Shown: positions 33,482 to 45,235, numbered from the stretch's first letter. The stretch is 64,000 nt of DNA from Oncomelania hupensis (GCA_036898135.1 CM072527.1:700873-764872); one strand, 5' to 3'. Numbers and translations: made by a program. The notes: generated by a model from the sequence alone, not told the origin.

Positions 33482-33705
33482 CCTATCCTATCCTATCCCG
33501 GTAACTCAACAGTCGTTGGGGCACCACAGATGATCGTTTAACCATCTTTATCTCTCCTCAGCAGCCCTCATGGCTGTCAAACCAGTACAGTCCATTCTCG
33601 AATGTTGTCTTCCCACCTCTTTTTCTGTCTCCCTCTTCTTCTGCCTCCTTGTACAGTGCCTTGCAGGATGGTCTTTGAAAAGGCCTGATGCTCTGGTGAC
33701 GTAAA
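33482..33705 (-). pseudogene. LINE-A 3' fragment
   Basis: TATCC tail at 33482-33497, then WYGH-region codons decayed by several indels. It is truncated at about 33705. Then 33706-34190 holds a GAT run (33773-33800), a (TTTA)n run at 34062-34090 and no gene. Confidence 0.8.
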
Positions 33706-33771
33706 TCATAACACGCAATGCAACCAACCATAGGCCTTACTACTGTTTTCGGTTTTGTCCATTCCTCGTTC

Positions 33772-33805
<34 letters not shown>

Positions 33806-34195
33806 GTGATGGTGATGGTGATGTCACGTCACGTGTTAATGACGCTTTACAACTTTACAAAGATATGCAATCAATATAATTACCGTCATCTACAACCCAT
33901 ACATGTAACAACCAGAATCATTCTATGCACTGTTATGCAGCAAGGACAACACAACTTCCGCAAGATTAGGCTGTGCAACGCCGTTTACTATTGAGCCCTG
34001 CATTGTTTGCCTGAAAGAAGAGCAAGTATAGGTTGCAAATATGAATGGACAGTTTCAGAGATTTTATTTTATTTATTTATTTATTTATTTATTTTGGGGG
34101 TGGGGGTGGGTGGTGGTGGAGAGTGGGAAGAGGCTGTATTGTTGGTGGGAAGAAAGGACAGGGAAGGACAAAGGTACTGTGTACTGTCATCTTTG

Positions 34196-34332
<137 letters not shown>

Positions 34333-34854
34333 GCACACAGAGAAATGTGCCCTTTGGCACGCCGTCATCTAAATTCTTTCCATATTATTCTATGCATTAT
34401 TATACATAATTAAATTCTACGGCATTGGGAATTTCCTGTGTGGCGCAGTTTTAACCTAAGGATTAAGGAAATAGGTCTATTATAATCGCCGACTTTGAAT
34501 CTGAAATCAGTGCTGACCTCTTCACCTCTAGCCCTCTTAATTACTATTACCTATCAATACTCCTTTGGAAGACATTTACCACACATCGACTACATATTAA
34601 GCAACTTAAGGCAATATTGTTTTTGTTATGGAGGGTGGAATTGCTGTTTGCGCAGTAGGCTATTTTAATTCATATTATCAAACAAACAGAGAAGAGGGCT
34701 ATTCTAAGAAACTATTGAACCTACGCTCCTTGATCAATTCTTAGCCGACAATCCCTAACTGTTTGTTGTTGTGTTAATCTATGCTCTTGGGGAGGCACGG
34801 TAACCATAGACTGTAGGCTAGTAAGCACTTTATGTATTTGTGTATTTGTGTTAC

Positions 34855-35345
34855 CTGTATAGCGCTATTTCCAGCTGAAGCGCTGCTCAAGGCGGTGGCC
34901 AATACAGGATGTCACTCCAGTCGCCCCGAGGCGTCCACCTTCGCTGCCTGAGCACCATGCTGGGCAACCGGGGATAGGGGAGAAGGGACTTAGTGCATAC
35001 CCACACACACCCACACATACACACCATAAACACACCCACACACACCCACACACGCACACGAACACACACATACACACCATACACACACATAAACACACAC
35101 ACACACACACTCTCTGTCTCTCTCTCTCTAACACACAAAGAAATGTGCCCTTTGGCACGCCGTCTTCTATATTCTTTCCATATTATTCTATGCATTATTA
35201 ATCATAATACAATTCTACCGCGTTGGGAATTAGGGGTGTATTTGTACGTAGCTGTAGCACTCGCCCGTCTAGGACATGAGCGTCAGGATGAAATGCATGC
35301 GTGCACAGACTAGAATTCAGTTTGTACTCTCTCCTGAAAAATCAG
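34855..35345 (-). mobile_element. Two SINE-2 pieces around a CA block
   Basis: 34860-34970 carries the 3' body (AGCGCTATTTCCAGCTGAAG, CAAGGCGGTGGCCAATACAG). 35240-35345 carries the middle body (GCACTCGCCCGTCTAGGACA, CACAGACTAGAATTCAG). Between them lie a CA repeat (34998-35110) and the segment shared with 34340-34420. Confidence 0.6.
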
Positions 35346-35349
35346 GCAG

Positions 35350-36189
35350 CGCTAGCTTGCCTGTGCATCAGGGTTGTGCGATGTTTTTTTCGACTTTTAA
35401 GCCAATAATGATTTATGTATTTTATGAAGGTTTTGTGCTTTTATCCTCTACAACAAACATTTTCCTCCTTGAAATAATTTTTATTGTCAATACATCCTGA
35501 GTTATTCATCCATACGCTCTTTGAGTCGAGGTTCAATAAACATAGTCTATAGTTAGCACTTTAAAACTATGGGGTCCATCGATATAATTATGTAGGCCTA
35601 TTTATGTATGTTGTTATAGAGTTATGAATTCCTGTTGGTGCATTGCCATGACCTATTCAACAAGAAAATAGGTCTAACGTATGAAACTGTTGACTTGTAC
35701 TTTCCTTGGTCAATTCTACACCCCTACCTCGTTATTAAATTTATTAATACTAGCAGTTATTACCCGTCCAAATAAATTTTTGATGACCCATTTGCTGGGC
35801 CTGATGTTATATGCCCGTTTCAAAAAATTTCCTGGAAGTGACTTTTTTGTGCATTCTGCAGCATTTTGTCATTTTATGTTTGTTTTTAATCTGAAGAAGA
35901 GCAAAGCACGAAAATTCATTTGTCTTGTATTGTTGTATAATTAAAAGTATCTATTATATTTTGTTGTTGTGTTGCTGATTTTATGCCCGTTATAGGTTAT
36001 CTTTGGGTATCCAAGCTGTCAGCCACTGAGTGAAGTCAAATTTATTTGAGACTATAATGTTCCATTGTAGCCTACATAGTGTATAGTTTATGTTGTGGTG
36101 TTGGTACAATAACTACATGTAGGAAATATCAATTGCCTGAAAGTGGAAGAAATTGTAAACACAACAGGAACTGCTAAGTATTTTGAAAG
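35350..36189. other. No gene recognised
   Basis: AT-rich. A plus frame at 35681-35944 is open but shows no start context, domain or splice pattern I trust. Confidence 0.4.
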
Positions 36190-36194
36190 TAAAA

Positions 36195-36479
36195 TACAAT
36201 TATATGTTTATCTTTAATCTATGTCTCTTTTTAGTGATTCACCACTGACAGTGCACTTCAGCCTTCCACTTCCAGAATCATAAACACAACTAAGATATAC
36301 AGTATATCAAAGATACTTTTAATTAACATTAGCTCGAAAATTAATTCACATTGTATAAAAGTATCTTTGATATAATAATCTTTGTTGTGTTTATGATTCT
36401 GGAAGTGGAAGGCTGAAGTACACTGTCAGTGGTGAATCACTAAAAAGAGACATAGATTAAAAATAAACTTATAATTGTA
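36195..36479. mobile_element. MITE-2, nearly all inverted repeat
   Basis: Arms of about 130 bp (36195-36325 and 36350-36479) pair with only a few mismatches, for example GTGATTCACCACTGACAGTG against CACTGTCAGTGGTGAATCAC. The loop is ~25 bp of AT-rich DNA. TAAAA at 36190-36194 and 36481-36485 may be the target duplication. There is no coding. Confidence 0.9.
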
Positions 36480-36485
36480 ATAAAA

Positions 36486-37139
36486 CACAATAATCATTTA
36501 TTTGAGGAGAACAGCATTACTGATTTATTGCACATGCATGTGATTAAAACAATAAGGCAATGCTATCACTGCATGCACAGAACCTTTTTCCTTATAATAC
36601 ATACCAATGAAATACCAAATTGAGGCAATCATAAAAAAAAGCACCAAGCCATGTAAATGTAAATATGGACCTTTAGTCCCTACAGATATTTATTTGGGAA
36701 CAATTCAGTTTTAATTTAGATTCTAAATATTTATTTTTAATGTAAAGTTTGCTCTTAATTTAATTTTTTTTCTGATGAATCGAATGACAATTAATTATGC
36801 TATGAAATTTACAATAAAACTATAATGTTATTTTCTAAATGTTTTTTTTTAAACAGACCTACCTATACCTAATTTTTTTTTTTAAAAGCATAAGATGTTA
36901 AGTGTTCTAAGAAGTACACGCATCATGGATAAATGAAAAAAAAAAAGAATATGAAGCAGTTATTAATACCCGTGCTATGATTTTAGTTTTATTTATATAT
37001 TTTTTTTTTATTATTTTTTTTTAGCAGTTTACTTGCACCTCGTTTTGTTTTTCAGTTGCCTCTGTTACGCTCTTTTTATTTATTATCTATATCTCTCTTA
37101 TATGTCTCTCGCTCTGTATTATTAAATTTTATTTAAAAA
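36486..37139. other. No gene recognised
   Basis: Very AT-rich with many T and A homopolymers. Ends in an A20-like tract at 37133-37151 that abuts the tRNA-like sequence. Confidence 0.4.
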
Positions 37140-37149
37140 AAAAAAAAAA

Positions 37150-37224
37150 AGGACCAAACGAGGTTCGAACCCGGGTCACCTTATTGACAGTCAAACGCCT
37201 TATCCATTGAACCACGGGATGCTA
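37150..37224 (-). pseudogene. tRNA-like relic followed by poly-T
   Basis: On the minus strand, CCGTGGTTCAATGGATAAGG (A box) and CCGGGTTCGAACC (B box) are intact. The anticodon arm would place GTC (Asp) in the loop. The acceptor halves (GCATCCC and TTTGGTCC) do not pair, and the anticodon and T stems mispair. A T-run, a Pol III terminator, follows the 3' end directly. This fits a degenerate tRNA or SINE head more than a working gene. Confidence 0.55.
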
Positions 37225-37876
37225 TAATTCTATAAACTGATTTTAGGTCCCATATCATAAAACATGTTGAACCCGCCGATTTTAATAGTGTTATAAACTT
37301 GAAACTGGATTAAACAACAATATAGCGAACGCCGATCGATTAAAAGCGATTTGGAATAAAATACGAAATCCTTGGTAGAAATGGTATGCGGAAATGATGG
37401 CAGGGCTAAGGACAAAAATGATTGGTTCTAAAAATACCGTCTCACACATGTGTTTTTACAGTGTTTTTGGACGCAGTAAAATGCAAACTAAAGCCGTTTT
37501 GCGATCGAAAAGAATGTTAAGTTTCGTTGTATCGGCAGCGGGTGATCGAGCGCCGAATGGCAAAACTCGCGTGGAAGCAATTATATGGACAGCTCAGCTG
37601 TAATCTGTAAAACTTGGAGCCAACTGAAGCTCGAAATTAACTTCACAACAATGCCGCTGGTTGGCTAAAACGGCCCCTCGTGATCTGAAAAGGCTGCTCG
37701 ATTAATATATAGATTAAATACCATTTGGATGGCGCCAAGTGCTTATTTTAGCTGCAGGTAATTTGAGTGGTTAGAGATATCATTTCACTTTTCTCAGGAC
37801 CGTCTTTTGAGTGTAGCGATAATCTCCTTTTTCCTCCCGTCACCCTTTGCAGAGATAGAGAGAGAGAGAGACAGAC

Positions 37877-37909
<33 letters not shown>

Positions 37910-38406
37910 TTTATACTAAATAGTCAGATTTCTAATCCCCGTATTCTTTGAGCAAGGTGTCCGCGTTCTTATTCGTTAAAATTATTTACATTTTAATTAA
38001 ACTATGTGGACATTTTAATTAGAGTGATTTGTTCGGTCTGGTGTTTTGACACCACTAGCCCAGTTTGAGGCTAGCTTAAGCAAACGTGTAACGAGTTTGC
38101 GGTATAGATGATAATAGACAGGAAGGAAGGGCTATTGTAGTAGAGGATTTCAGAGTTGGGGGGGAGGAGAGTAGGGGGTATAGAAAGGAGATATGGAGAA
38201 AGGGAAGGAATGAGGGAGGGGGAAGGATGTAGATGGGAACCTGGTCGATTTGATTAATTGTATCCTTGCAGATCAGAAATGGTTTTTATTTTCCTTCTTA
38301 ATATTAAAGCTAAAACACCACATAACATGATTTTCTGTTATATGCGTCTGGAACACCTTGGAATGGCTTGCCATCTTGTTATGGTTAGATATAGTCTACT
38401 ATTCTG

Positions 38407-38440
<34 letters not shown>

Positions 38441-38470
38441 TGTTTGTGTGTGTTCTTCGATGTAATTTTA
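37225..38470. other. No gene called
   Basis: Contains GA-rich 37855-37910 and a GT run at 38407-38435. An acceptor-like TATCCTTGCAG at 38260-38270 leads into ~36 open codons (SEMVFIFLLNIKAKTPHNM) ending near a weak donor. Noted only. Confidence 0.35.
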
Positions 38471-38477
38471 TTTGGAA

Positions 38478-38858
38478 CCTTCAGTTGTTGTAGTGTTATG
38501 GTCTGTCTTAATTGGAACCTCCAGTTGTTGTAGTGTTATGGTCTGTCTTAATTGGAACCTTCAGTTGTTGTAGTGTTATGGTCTGTCTTAATTGGAACCT
38601 TCAGTTGTTGTAGTGTTATGGTCTGTCTTATTTGGAACATCCAGTTGTTGTAGTCTTATGGTCTGTCTTAATTGGAACCTTCTGTTGTTGTAGTGTTATG
38701 GTCTGTCTTAATTGGAACATCCAGTTGTTGTAGTGTTATGGCCTGTCTTAATTGGAACATCCAGTTGTTGTAGTGTTATGGCCTGTCTTAATTGGAATCT
38801 TCAGATGTTGTAGTGTTATGGCCTGTCTTAATTGGAACCTTCAGTTGTTGTAAATTAT
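38478..38858. repeat. 40-bp satellite built from the MITE-1 end, ~10 copies
   Basis: The unit is GGTCTGTCTTAATTGGAACC then TTCAGTTGTTGTAGTGTTAT. The first ~20 bp is the MITE-1 left terminus. Copies differ at a few sites (GGCCTG, ACATCC). The array runs directly into a MITE-1 copy. Confidence 0.9.
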
Positions 38859-39038
38859 GGTCTGTCTTATTTGGAAGGTTCGTGGAGGTTCAAAAACTTG
38901 TTTGTGAGGATCTAAGATCCCAAATCTAGGTTCCTGAACCTTGGTTTTGTTCCAAAGGTTCAGCAACCTGGGTTCGGGATCTGAGAACCTCGGGAACAAG
39001 TTTATGAAACTTCACGAACCTTCAAAATAAGACAGGCC
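38859..39038. mobile_element. MITE-1 copy adjoining the 40-bp satellite
   Basis: Ends GGTCTGTCTTATTTGGAAGG and CCTTCAAAATAAGACAGGCC. Interior palindrome with ACCTGGGTTCGGGATCTGAG. Confidence 0.85.
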
Positions 39039-39071
39039 TTTACGGCGAGAGATGTGCACGCTATAAATCAG

Positions 39072-39128
39072 TCTTCTTCTTCTTCTTCTTCTTCTTCTTC
39101 TTCTTCTTCTTCTTCTTCTTCTTCTTCT
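39072..39128. repeat. (CTT)n microsatellite
   Basis: About 19 CTT units. 39130-40800 is mostly AT-rich with CA runs (39530-39575, 40370-40530), and no gene is called there. Confidence 0.9.
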
Positions 39129-40829
39129 AATTGTTTTCGTTATGATCCCGCTTAGCAAATCGCCTTGTATAAGCAATTGAAAATAAATATATTAGTACGA
39201 GTGCGTTCATGCATTGTATTGAGTTCTATTTAAAAATAGATTTTCAAGTGGTTTCGATCATTTCAAAATGGAAATCGTCAATAGAAAAGAAAATCAAGGC
39301 ATCAATGTGTGTGGGGAAAAAAAAACACAACCAACGGACATGGCACTTTTTTAAATACGAGGACAATGAAGAAATCGACAAAATAAAATATTTAGGCAAT
39401 TAAAGACACTCACCAAGGATGTTGTTATTGTTAGTATTACTAAACACATAGAAACGAAAAGAAGAATGAAAGAAATGAAGGAATAAAGAAAGATAAAAAG
39501 AAATTTTTAAATAAAAAAAAAGCACATACACACTCATACACACACACCCACACACACACACACACACACACTCACAATCACACAAAAATGAAAGAACAAG
39601 CCAAAAATCTATATAAAAAATAAGCGAAAGAGAGAAAGGGAAACAATGGCAACGAATAGCAGCCATTGTTTATTGTTTACATGGTGTTACGTTTGTAACG
39701 CGCGCGATATATCTGATCGTTTTAATTTGCAAAGCATGCAATAATAGAGTGTATTTACCTTTGATTTGATTTTGCGTTGTTGTTAGAAGAAGCTTTGTAT
39801 AGCGTTGGTAATTTTTAGTTGGTCGATATTATTTGAGAATTTTCTAGAGTTGGTTGTTTACTATCGATCGAAGTTTCGCGATAAATGTGGATAGCTGAGA
39901 AAATTCTTGGACGGTAAAGAAAGTTGTATGACGCAAGACAGTGATAAAGAAGTTTTTTTTTAAATGGTTGTGGTACGTCACACTGGGGTGTTCTAAATGT
40001 TTCTGGAGTATCGAGAGCCTATTATATGTACCGCACTGTTTCAAAAGAGTGTTGTGTTGAAAGTGAAATGTTGAGAGTGTATGCAGTTGTTGATGTTCGC
40101 TGAATAAAGTTGGAAAACTACATATGACGACTTCTGACTTGTTGCTGAGTGAACGGGTTGCGTGGATAAACGAATCCGAGTTACACATAATTATCAGGAT
40201 TTCAGCATTGGGGCTGAGTCAACTACTGATAAAAACAAAACCAACATCGAGTGTAACACGTGGAGACAACGTGGACAAGGGAATAGAAAGAAGTAAGAAA
40301 TGCAACAATTCATTCAATTTTACTGTAAAAAAAAAAGAAGTAAAAATCAACTCATACTCACACGCACCCACACACTCACACACACGCACAGCATACATAA
40401 CCCTGTACACACTCATACACATCCATTGACACACACAAACACACAAAACATACATAGGCCTACTCCTTCACACACTCACACGCACACATACCTCCACCCC
40501 AACACATCCCCACACCCACACAATCTGTTCTGTGGACAATCACCCCAAAATTAGTGTGTAAATCTGGACACTTGTAAAAGTTCTGAAAAACAATTTGTCA
40601 ATTGTAAAGTTTGTAACAGTTTGGACAAAAAGCGGAAATCACGAAGGGTTCCCCGGTAATCTGAGTAAGCTTATGTTGCAGACAGGTGGGTAGAGGGTGA
40701 CGAGAACAATAAGGTGAGGAGTTCGGGGGAAGAGTTTGCTGTTGTGACAATCTTCGGGGAAAGGGGTGGGGCAGGGGTTTCTTCACTGACTTGGGGTAAA
40801 CAAGATATTTAGGTTTAGGCTACGTCCTC

Positions 40830-40889
40830 TGTGTGTGTGTGTGTGTGTGTGTGTGGGGTGTAGGTGTGTGTGTGTGTGCGTGTGTGTGG

Positions 40890-40922
<33 letters not shown>

Positions 40923-40981
40923 GCTAGGTAGAAACGACGTTACTTTGACATACACTTGAAACTCTACGTACTTTCTTTTGA
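40830..40981. repeat. (GT)n run plus a dispersed ~59-bp repeat
   Basis: After a GT run, GGTAGAAACGACGTTACTTT and GACATACACTTGAAACTCTA (40923-40981) recur as reverse complement at 55247-55308, again next to a CA/GT-rich stretch. It is an uncharacterised dispersed repeat. Confidence 0.75.
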
Positions 40982-41016
40982 TGGCCCCGTTATTTTGACG
41001 TCGAAATAGTGTTCCG

Positions 41017-41067
41017 TTAGGGTTAGGGCTGTGTTAGGCTTAGGGTTAGGTTAAGGGTTAGGGTTAG
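41017..41067 (+). repeat. Interstitial telomere-like repeats
   Basis: Seven or so TTAGGG or near-TTAGGG words (TTAGGGTTAGGGCTGTGTTA, GGCTTAGGGTTAGG, GGGTTAGGGTTAG) in 51 bp. This is the animal telomere unit in the middle of repeat-rich DNA. Confidence 0.85.
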
Positions 41068-41169
41068 AAATAGCTTCAAAAAATGGAAAAATGTCAAAAT
41101 AATGTTAAAAGTGTCAAAATAATGTATGTAGAGTTTCATAACAGTCATCACAACGGCGCTTCTACACGG

Positions 41170-41209
<40 letters not shown>

Positions 41210-41240
41210 GAGAGAGAGAGAGGGGGGGAAGACACAGAGA

Positions 41241-41919
41241 ACATTACATTACATTACATTACATTACATGATTATTGCTTTAGTTCCAGCGGACTCTTCC
41301 GAGCCAAATCAGGACCAGACTTCGCCGAAAGAAGACCCACCCCCGATCCGCACAAAAGATCAGCCGAAACAACCCTAGTGGCAACACTGAAGGCACTCCA
41401 CCAGCCGGTCACTTTACAATAAAGACATCCCACGCAGGGGACGCTGAGGCTATACTCTAATTTATCGAACCCCCGTTTACAATAAACAAAATAGAATACA
41501 AACATTATAAAATATCAACAAAACGCATACATATAAAATGCCTACATTGGCAAATAATAACATCATAGGAACATCAGTACAACTTATGTTAATCTGATGA
41601 ATAAAAATGGATGCAACAACAACAACAACAAATCATAGGAAGCCACAGTGACCACTTGGCAGAAAGCGTCCAATATTTCCAAGCTGATCCAACAGACCTC
41701 ACACGCAAATGAGGAGTTTTGTCCCAGAAGAGTTTTCAAGAAAAAAGGTAGGTGACTGGTCTAGCGAAGAAGAAGATAGTATAGTAGATTGATAGAACAG
41801 AGTAGGAATGAGACAGAACAAAGGAGAAAAACAGAAACAGTGGGAATTTAAAGCACTACATTTCCAGAAAGCGGGGATACTATTTATAGTGAAACACCCG
41901 GCACCCCCACGGGGGGAGG
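41241..41919 (-). mobile_element. RET-1 retroposon, short form
   Basis: An 11-bp duplication, AGACACAGAGA (41230-41240 and 41920-41930). The tail is (ACATT)n in plus orientation at 41241-41270. It contains a 60-bp nested insertion at 41572-41631. It abuts a GA microsatellite at its 5' side. Confidence 0.95.
41572..41631 (+). mobile_element. Minute SINE-3 tail insertion in RET-1
   Basis: Target duplication ATCATAGGAA (41562-41571 and 41632-41641). The insert is 60 bp: CATCAGTACAACTTATGTTA, ATCTGATGAATAAAAATGG and a CAA run. Removing it restores the RET-1 sequence seen in other copies. Confidence 0.9.
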
Positions 41920-41921
41920 AG

Positions 41922-41929
<8 letters not shown>

Positions 41930-42014
<85 letters not shown>
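41930..42014. repeat. (GA)n microsatellite
   Basis: About 42 GA units. 42060-42416 shows no gene. Confidence 0.95.
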
Positions 42015-42017
<3 letters not shown>

Positions 42018-42424
42018 GGGTGGCTGAAAGAAAGCACGGAGTAGGATGGAGAGAGGGGTGTCATTAAAACGTCTGTTACGGTATTATTGAAGTAACTACT
42101 AACACAAAGACTAACACTAAAACGTCAGAAATAAACAGTGACAACTACAAAGCAAAGAAGGTAGAAAGATGAAACCTTTCCCAACACTCGGTGAATGATC
42201 ATGTAGAAAATTTCCAGAGAGTTCCTAGTGAAGATTGACCGTCAACGTTCATAGTACAACACTGCCTTATGCTTTCAAGGTAAGGTGAAAGTCTTTCTGG
42301 AACTTTCCTTCACTCTGTATACGAGGACCACTGTTGTTTGAGAGCAAAGTGTGTACAAAGCAGCCTGATACTGTCAACTTCATTGAGGACACCTATAGAT
42401 CCTTTCAGCACGTTCATCCAATGT

Positions 42425-43049
42425 CCCCCTGTGGGGAGTGCCGGGGGTTTCTGTATAAATAGTATCGCCACTTTCTGGAAATTTAGTGCTTTAAATTCCC
42501 ACTGTCGCTGTCTTTCTCCTTTGCTCTTTCTCATTCCTATTCTGTTCTCTCAATCTAAAATACTATCTTCTTCTTCGCTACACCAGTCACCTACCTTTTT
42601 TTCTTGAAAACTCTTCCGGGACAAAACTCCTCATTTGTGTGTGAGGTCTGTTGGATTCGCTTGGGAATATTGGACGCTTTCTGCCAAATGGTCACTGGGG
42701 GTTCCTATGACATTATTATTTGGCAATGTAGGCATTTTATATGTATGTGTTTCGTTGATATTTTATAATGTTTGTATTCTATTTTGTTTTTGTGAACGGG
42801 GGTTCGATAAATTAGAAGATAGCCTCAGCGCCCCCCCCCTTCCCCCCCCCTGCGAGGAATGCCTTTATTGTAAAGTGACCGACTGGTGGAGTGTCTTCAG
42901 TGTTACCACTAAGGTTGTTTCGGCAGATCTTTTATGCGGATCAGGGGTGAGTCATCTTTCAGCAAAGATGTGGTCTTGATTTTGTGGTCCTGATTCGGCT
43001 CTTTGCAGTCCGCTGGATCTTGAAAGCAACGAAGAACTAACTAACTTCC
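42425..43049 (+). mobile_element. RET-1 retroposon, short form
   Basis: Target duplication TCCAATGT (42417-42424 and 43050-43057). The tail is CTAACTAAC. An extra C-rich tract occurs at about 42830-42850. It retains TATAAATA near its 5' end. Confidence 0.9.
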
Positions 43050-43064
43050 TCCAATGTTCGGAAA

Positions 43065-43067
<3 letters not shown>

Positions 43068-43147
<80 letters not shown>
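43068..43147. repeat. (CT)n microsatellite
   Basis: About 39 CT units, 18 bp beyond the RET-1 insertion. Confidence 0.95.
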
Positions 43148-43151
<4 letters not shown>

Positions 43152-43249
43152 CAACACATGTCAACTCCGGACGGACGTCCCTGGTGAAAGTCTTCTGGGA
43201 AAGGGTCCGAGTCCATTCAGCACCTTCCAACACAACCTACAGATTTCGG

Positions 43250-43565
43250 ATGAGAGTATGAACCGAGGTCTAGTTTTTGCACGGGCGTTAGGGCGTTAGT
43301 TTTTGCACACTCCATCGCGTGGACTATAAAGATCCTGAAGTTCATGTCCTAGAAGGGCGATTGCCGGCTACACAAATACATCCAGCACGCACTAGGTCCC
43401 TCTTCCAATCCCAGGTCACTCAGGATTGTGCTCAGTCGTCTGGGCGTCAGACTATGCCACAAAAGGTTGCAGGTGGGCGCCTCTGGCGGCTTGAGTTACA
43501 TCCTGTATCGACCAACGCCTTGAGCAGCTCTTGAGCTAGAAAAGCGCTATATAAGATTGATTGCA
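43250..43565 (+). mobile_element. SINE-2 body and tail
   Basis: Shows the order of the SINE-2 middle and 3' parts: AACCGAGGTCTAG, AAGATCCTGAAGTTCATGTC, CAGTCGTCTGGGCGTCAGAC, GCAGGTGGGCGCC, GCAGCTCTTGAGCTAGAAAA and GCGCTATATAAG. A short GGGCGTTAG stutter is present near 43283. The tRNA-like head is missing. Confidence 0.75.
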
Positions 43566-43769
43566 TAAAATATATATAAACTACGTAACAATATATATGA
43601 GATTTAAAGGTTTTTGTCTTAAGGCAGATTTTCTACAAAATTACTTCCGCCAGTACTTTATTTGATGTTAGACTCGGCTACTTTGCACTTCAGCGTGTGT
43701 CTGCTGAAGACCTTCATGGGTCGAAACAGCTGCCATACAATTTGCTCTCAAACATCAGTGGTCAGATCT

Positions 43770-44180
43770 ACAACAAAAAATACAAAGCATGGAGATGAGG
43801 CGCTACAGAAGACTTCTGGGCATTTCCTATACCCAGCTCATCACCAACGACGAAGTCCGACCGACCATGACACAAGCCATTGGACAACATGATGACATGC
43901 TCACAGTGTTGAAGAAACGGAAAATCCGATGGTATGGCCACTTCACCAAAGCTTCAGGCCTAGCAAAAACCTTCCTGCAAGGCACGGTGCAAGGAGGCAT
44001 AAGAAGAGGCAGGCCGAAAAAGAGGTGGGAGGACACCATTCGAGAATGGACTGGTTTGACACTGAACGACGCCATGAGGGTTGCTGAGAACAGAGAAAGA
44101 TGGAGTACGCTGGTTAAACGATCATCTGTGGTGCCCCAACGACCTTTGAGTTACGGGATAGGATAGGATAGGATAGGATA
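43770..44180 (+). pseudogene. LINE-A 3' fragment with intact C-terminal frame
   Basis: The best-preserved LINE-A C-terminus: MEMRRYRRLLGISYTQLITN, then KKRKIRWYGHFTKASGLAKT, FLQGTVQGGIRRGRPKKRWE, DTIREWTGLTLNDAMRVAEN and RERWSTLVKRSSVVPQRP, open for 125 codons to the tail. A run of GGATA units (44158-44180) forms the 3' tail. It is 5'-truncated at about 43770, so it cannot act alone. Confidence 0.9.
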
Positions 44181-44889
44181 GATCCTCATACAAATAGATT
44201 GGAAAAAAGTATGCCAGGTAGACTGTTACCTTATCTTGAAAATATAAGGCGATGCTGTCCACTTTGATGTGAAATCTTCATTGGGAACTGAGTTATTAGT
44301 AACTCTGTAAAAAACGGGGGGAGGGATTAAAAGTAAGACTAAATAACACTGAACCACCAGAGCAATCATATTGCTGAGTTTGACAGTGAATTCAGAGAAC
44401 AAAGGTAAACGATCCTTTTGAGGGCGACTGTGCATGCAATAATATCATTTGAGTTCTAAGGACCACGTTTTATGCAAAAACGTGGTTAAAAAAAATTATA
44501 TGAATAAATCTCTGAGACCACTTTTTATGGAAGATCTTGTGGTAAAACCCTGAACTAATTTCTCAGAGTATTGATTAAATGCACCTATGCATGCGAAAAT
44601 CTGACAAGAATAGGAAACCTCGCCTAGACGGATTAAAACTTTTTACCCCAAAGTTGCCGTAATTGTATGTCCAGACATAGCTTTGAAATAGTCGGGAAAA
44701 TCAGAAGGAGCTAAACGTCGGATTGTCGGTCGGTGGGTCAATCTGCCTATCGATCCGTTGGAAACCATATTTCAAGAAACGCTGAATGGATTTTGACCAA
44801 ACGTCATAGATACATTGTCTAGGTTAGTGGACTGCCTCCTATGCCATCATATTTGCTCTACCGCAAAGATCATTTTATTTTTATTTATT
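44181..44889. other. No gene; SINE-1 scrap at 44330-44410
   Basis: AACACTGAACCACCAGAGCA and TTGCTGAGTTTGACAGTGAA on the plus strand are a minus-oriented SINE-1 remnant. 44640-44830 (GTTGGAAACCATATTTCAAG, GGATTTTGACCAAACGTC) looks like an old repeat of unknown class. Confidence 0.45.
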
Positions 44890-45235
44890 TTTTTATTTTA
44901 ACAACTTTATTATCACCGAGGTGAAATTCGGGCACTTTCATTTTTCGAAAGTACAGCAGCCCCAAATGAAGCGTTTTACCCAAGGTACATGCTGGTTGTG
45001 TTCTTGTCACCGGCACTCACCCGTCTAGGACATGCGCGTCAGGATCTTTAAAGTCCGTATGATGGAATGCATGCGACACAGACTAGACCTCGGTTTATAC
45101 TCTCATCCGAAGGAGTAGGAAACGGGAGTAAAGTGTCTTTCCCAAGGACACAACACAATGCCTCGGCCTAATCTCGAACTCGGGACCTTCAGATCCGCAA
45201 GCCAACGCTCTAACCACTCGGCCACCGCGACCTCT
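44890..45235 (-). mobile_element. SINE-2 with tRNA-like head
   Basis: The minus strand begins GGTCGCGGTGGCCGAGTGGT, TAGAGCGTTGGCTTGCGG and TCCCGAGTTCGAG, a Ser/Leu-type tRNA head with A and B boxes. The body follows with AAGACACTTTACTCCCG, CGAGGTCTAGTCTGTG and GGACTTTAAAGATCCTGACG. The 3' end here (ACCTCGGTGATAATAAAGTT) differs from the GCGCTATATA tail of other copies, so two tail subfamilies may exist. Confidence 0.8.
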
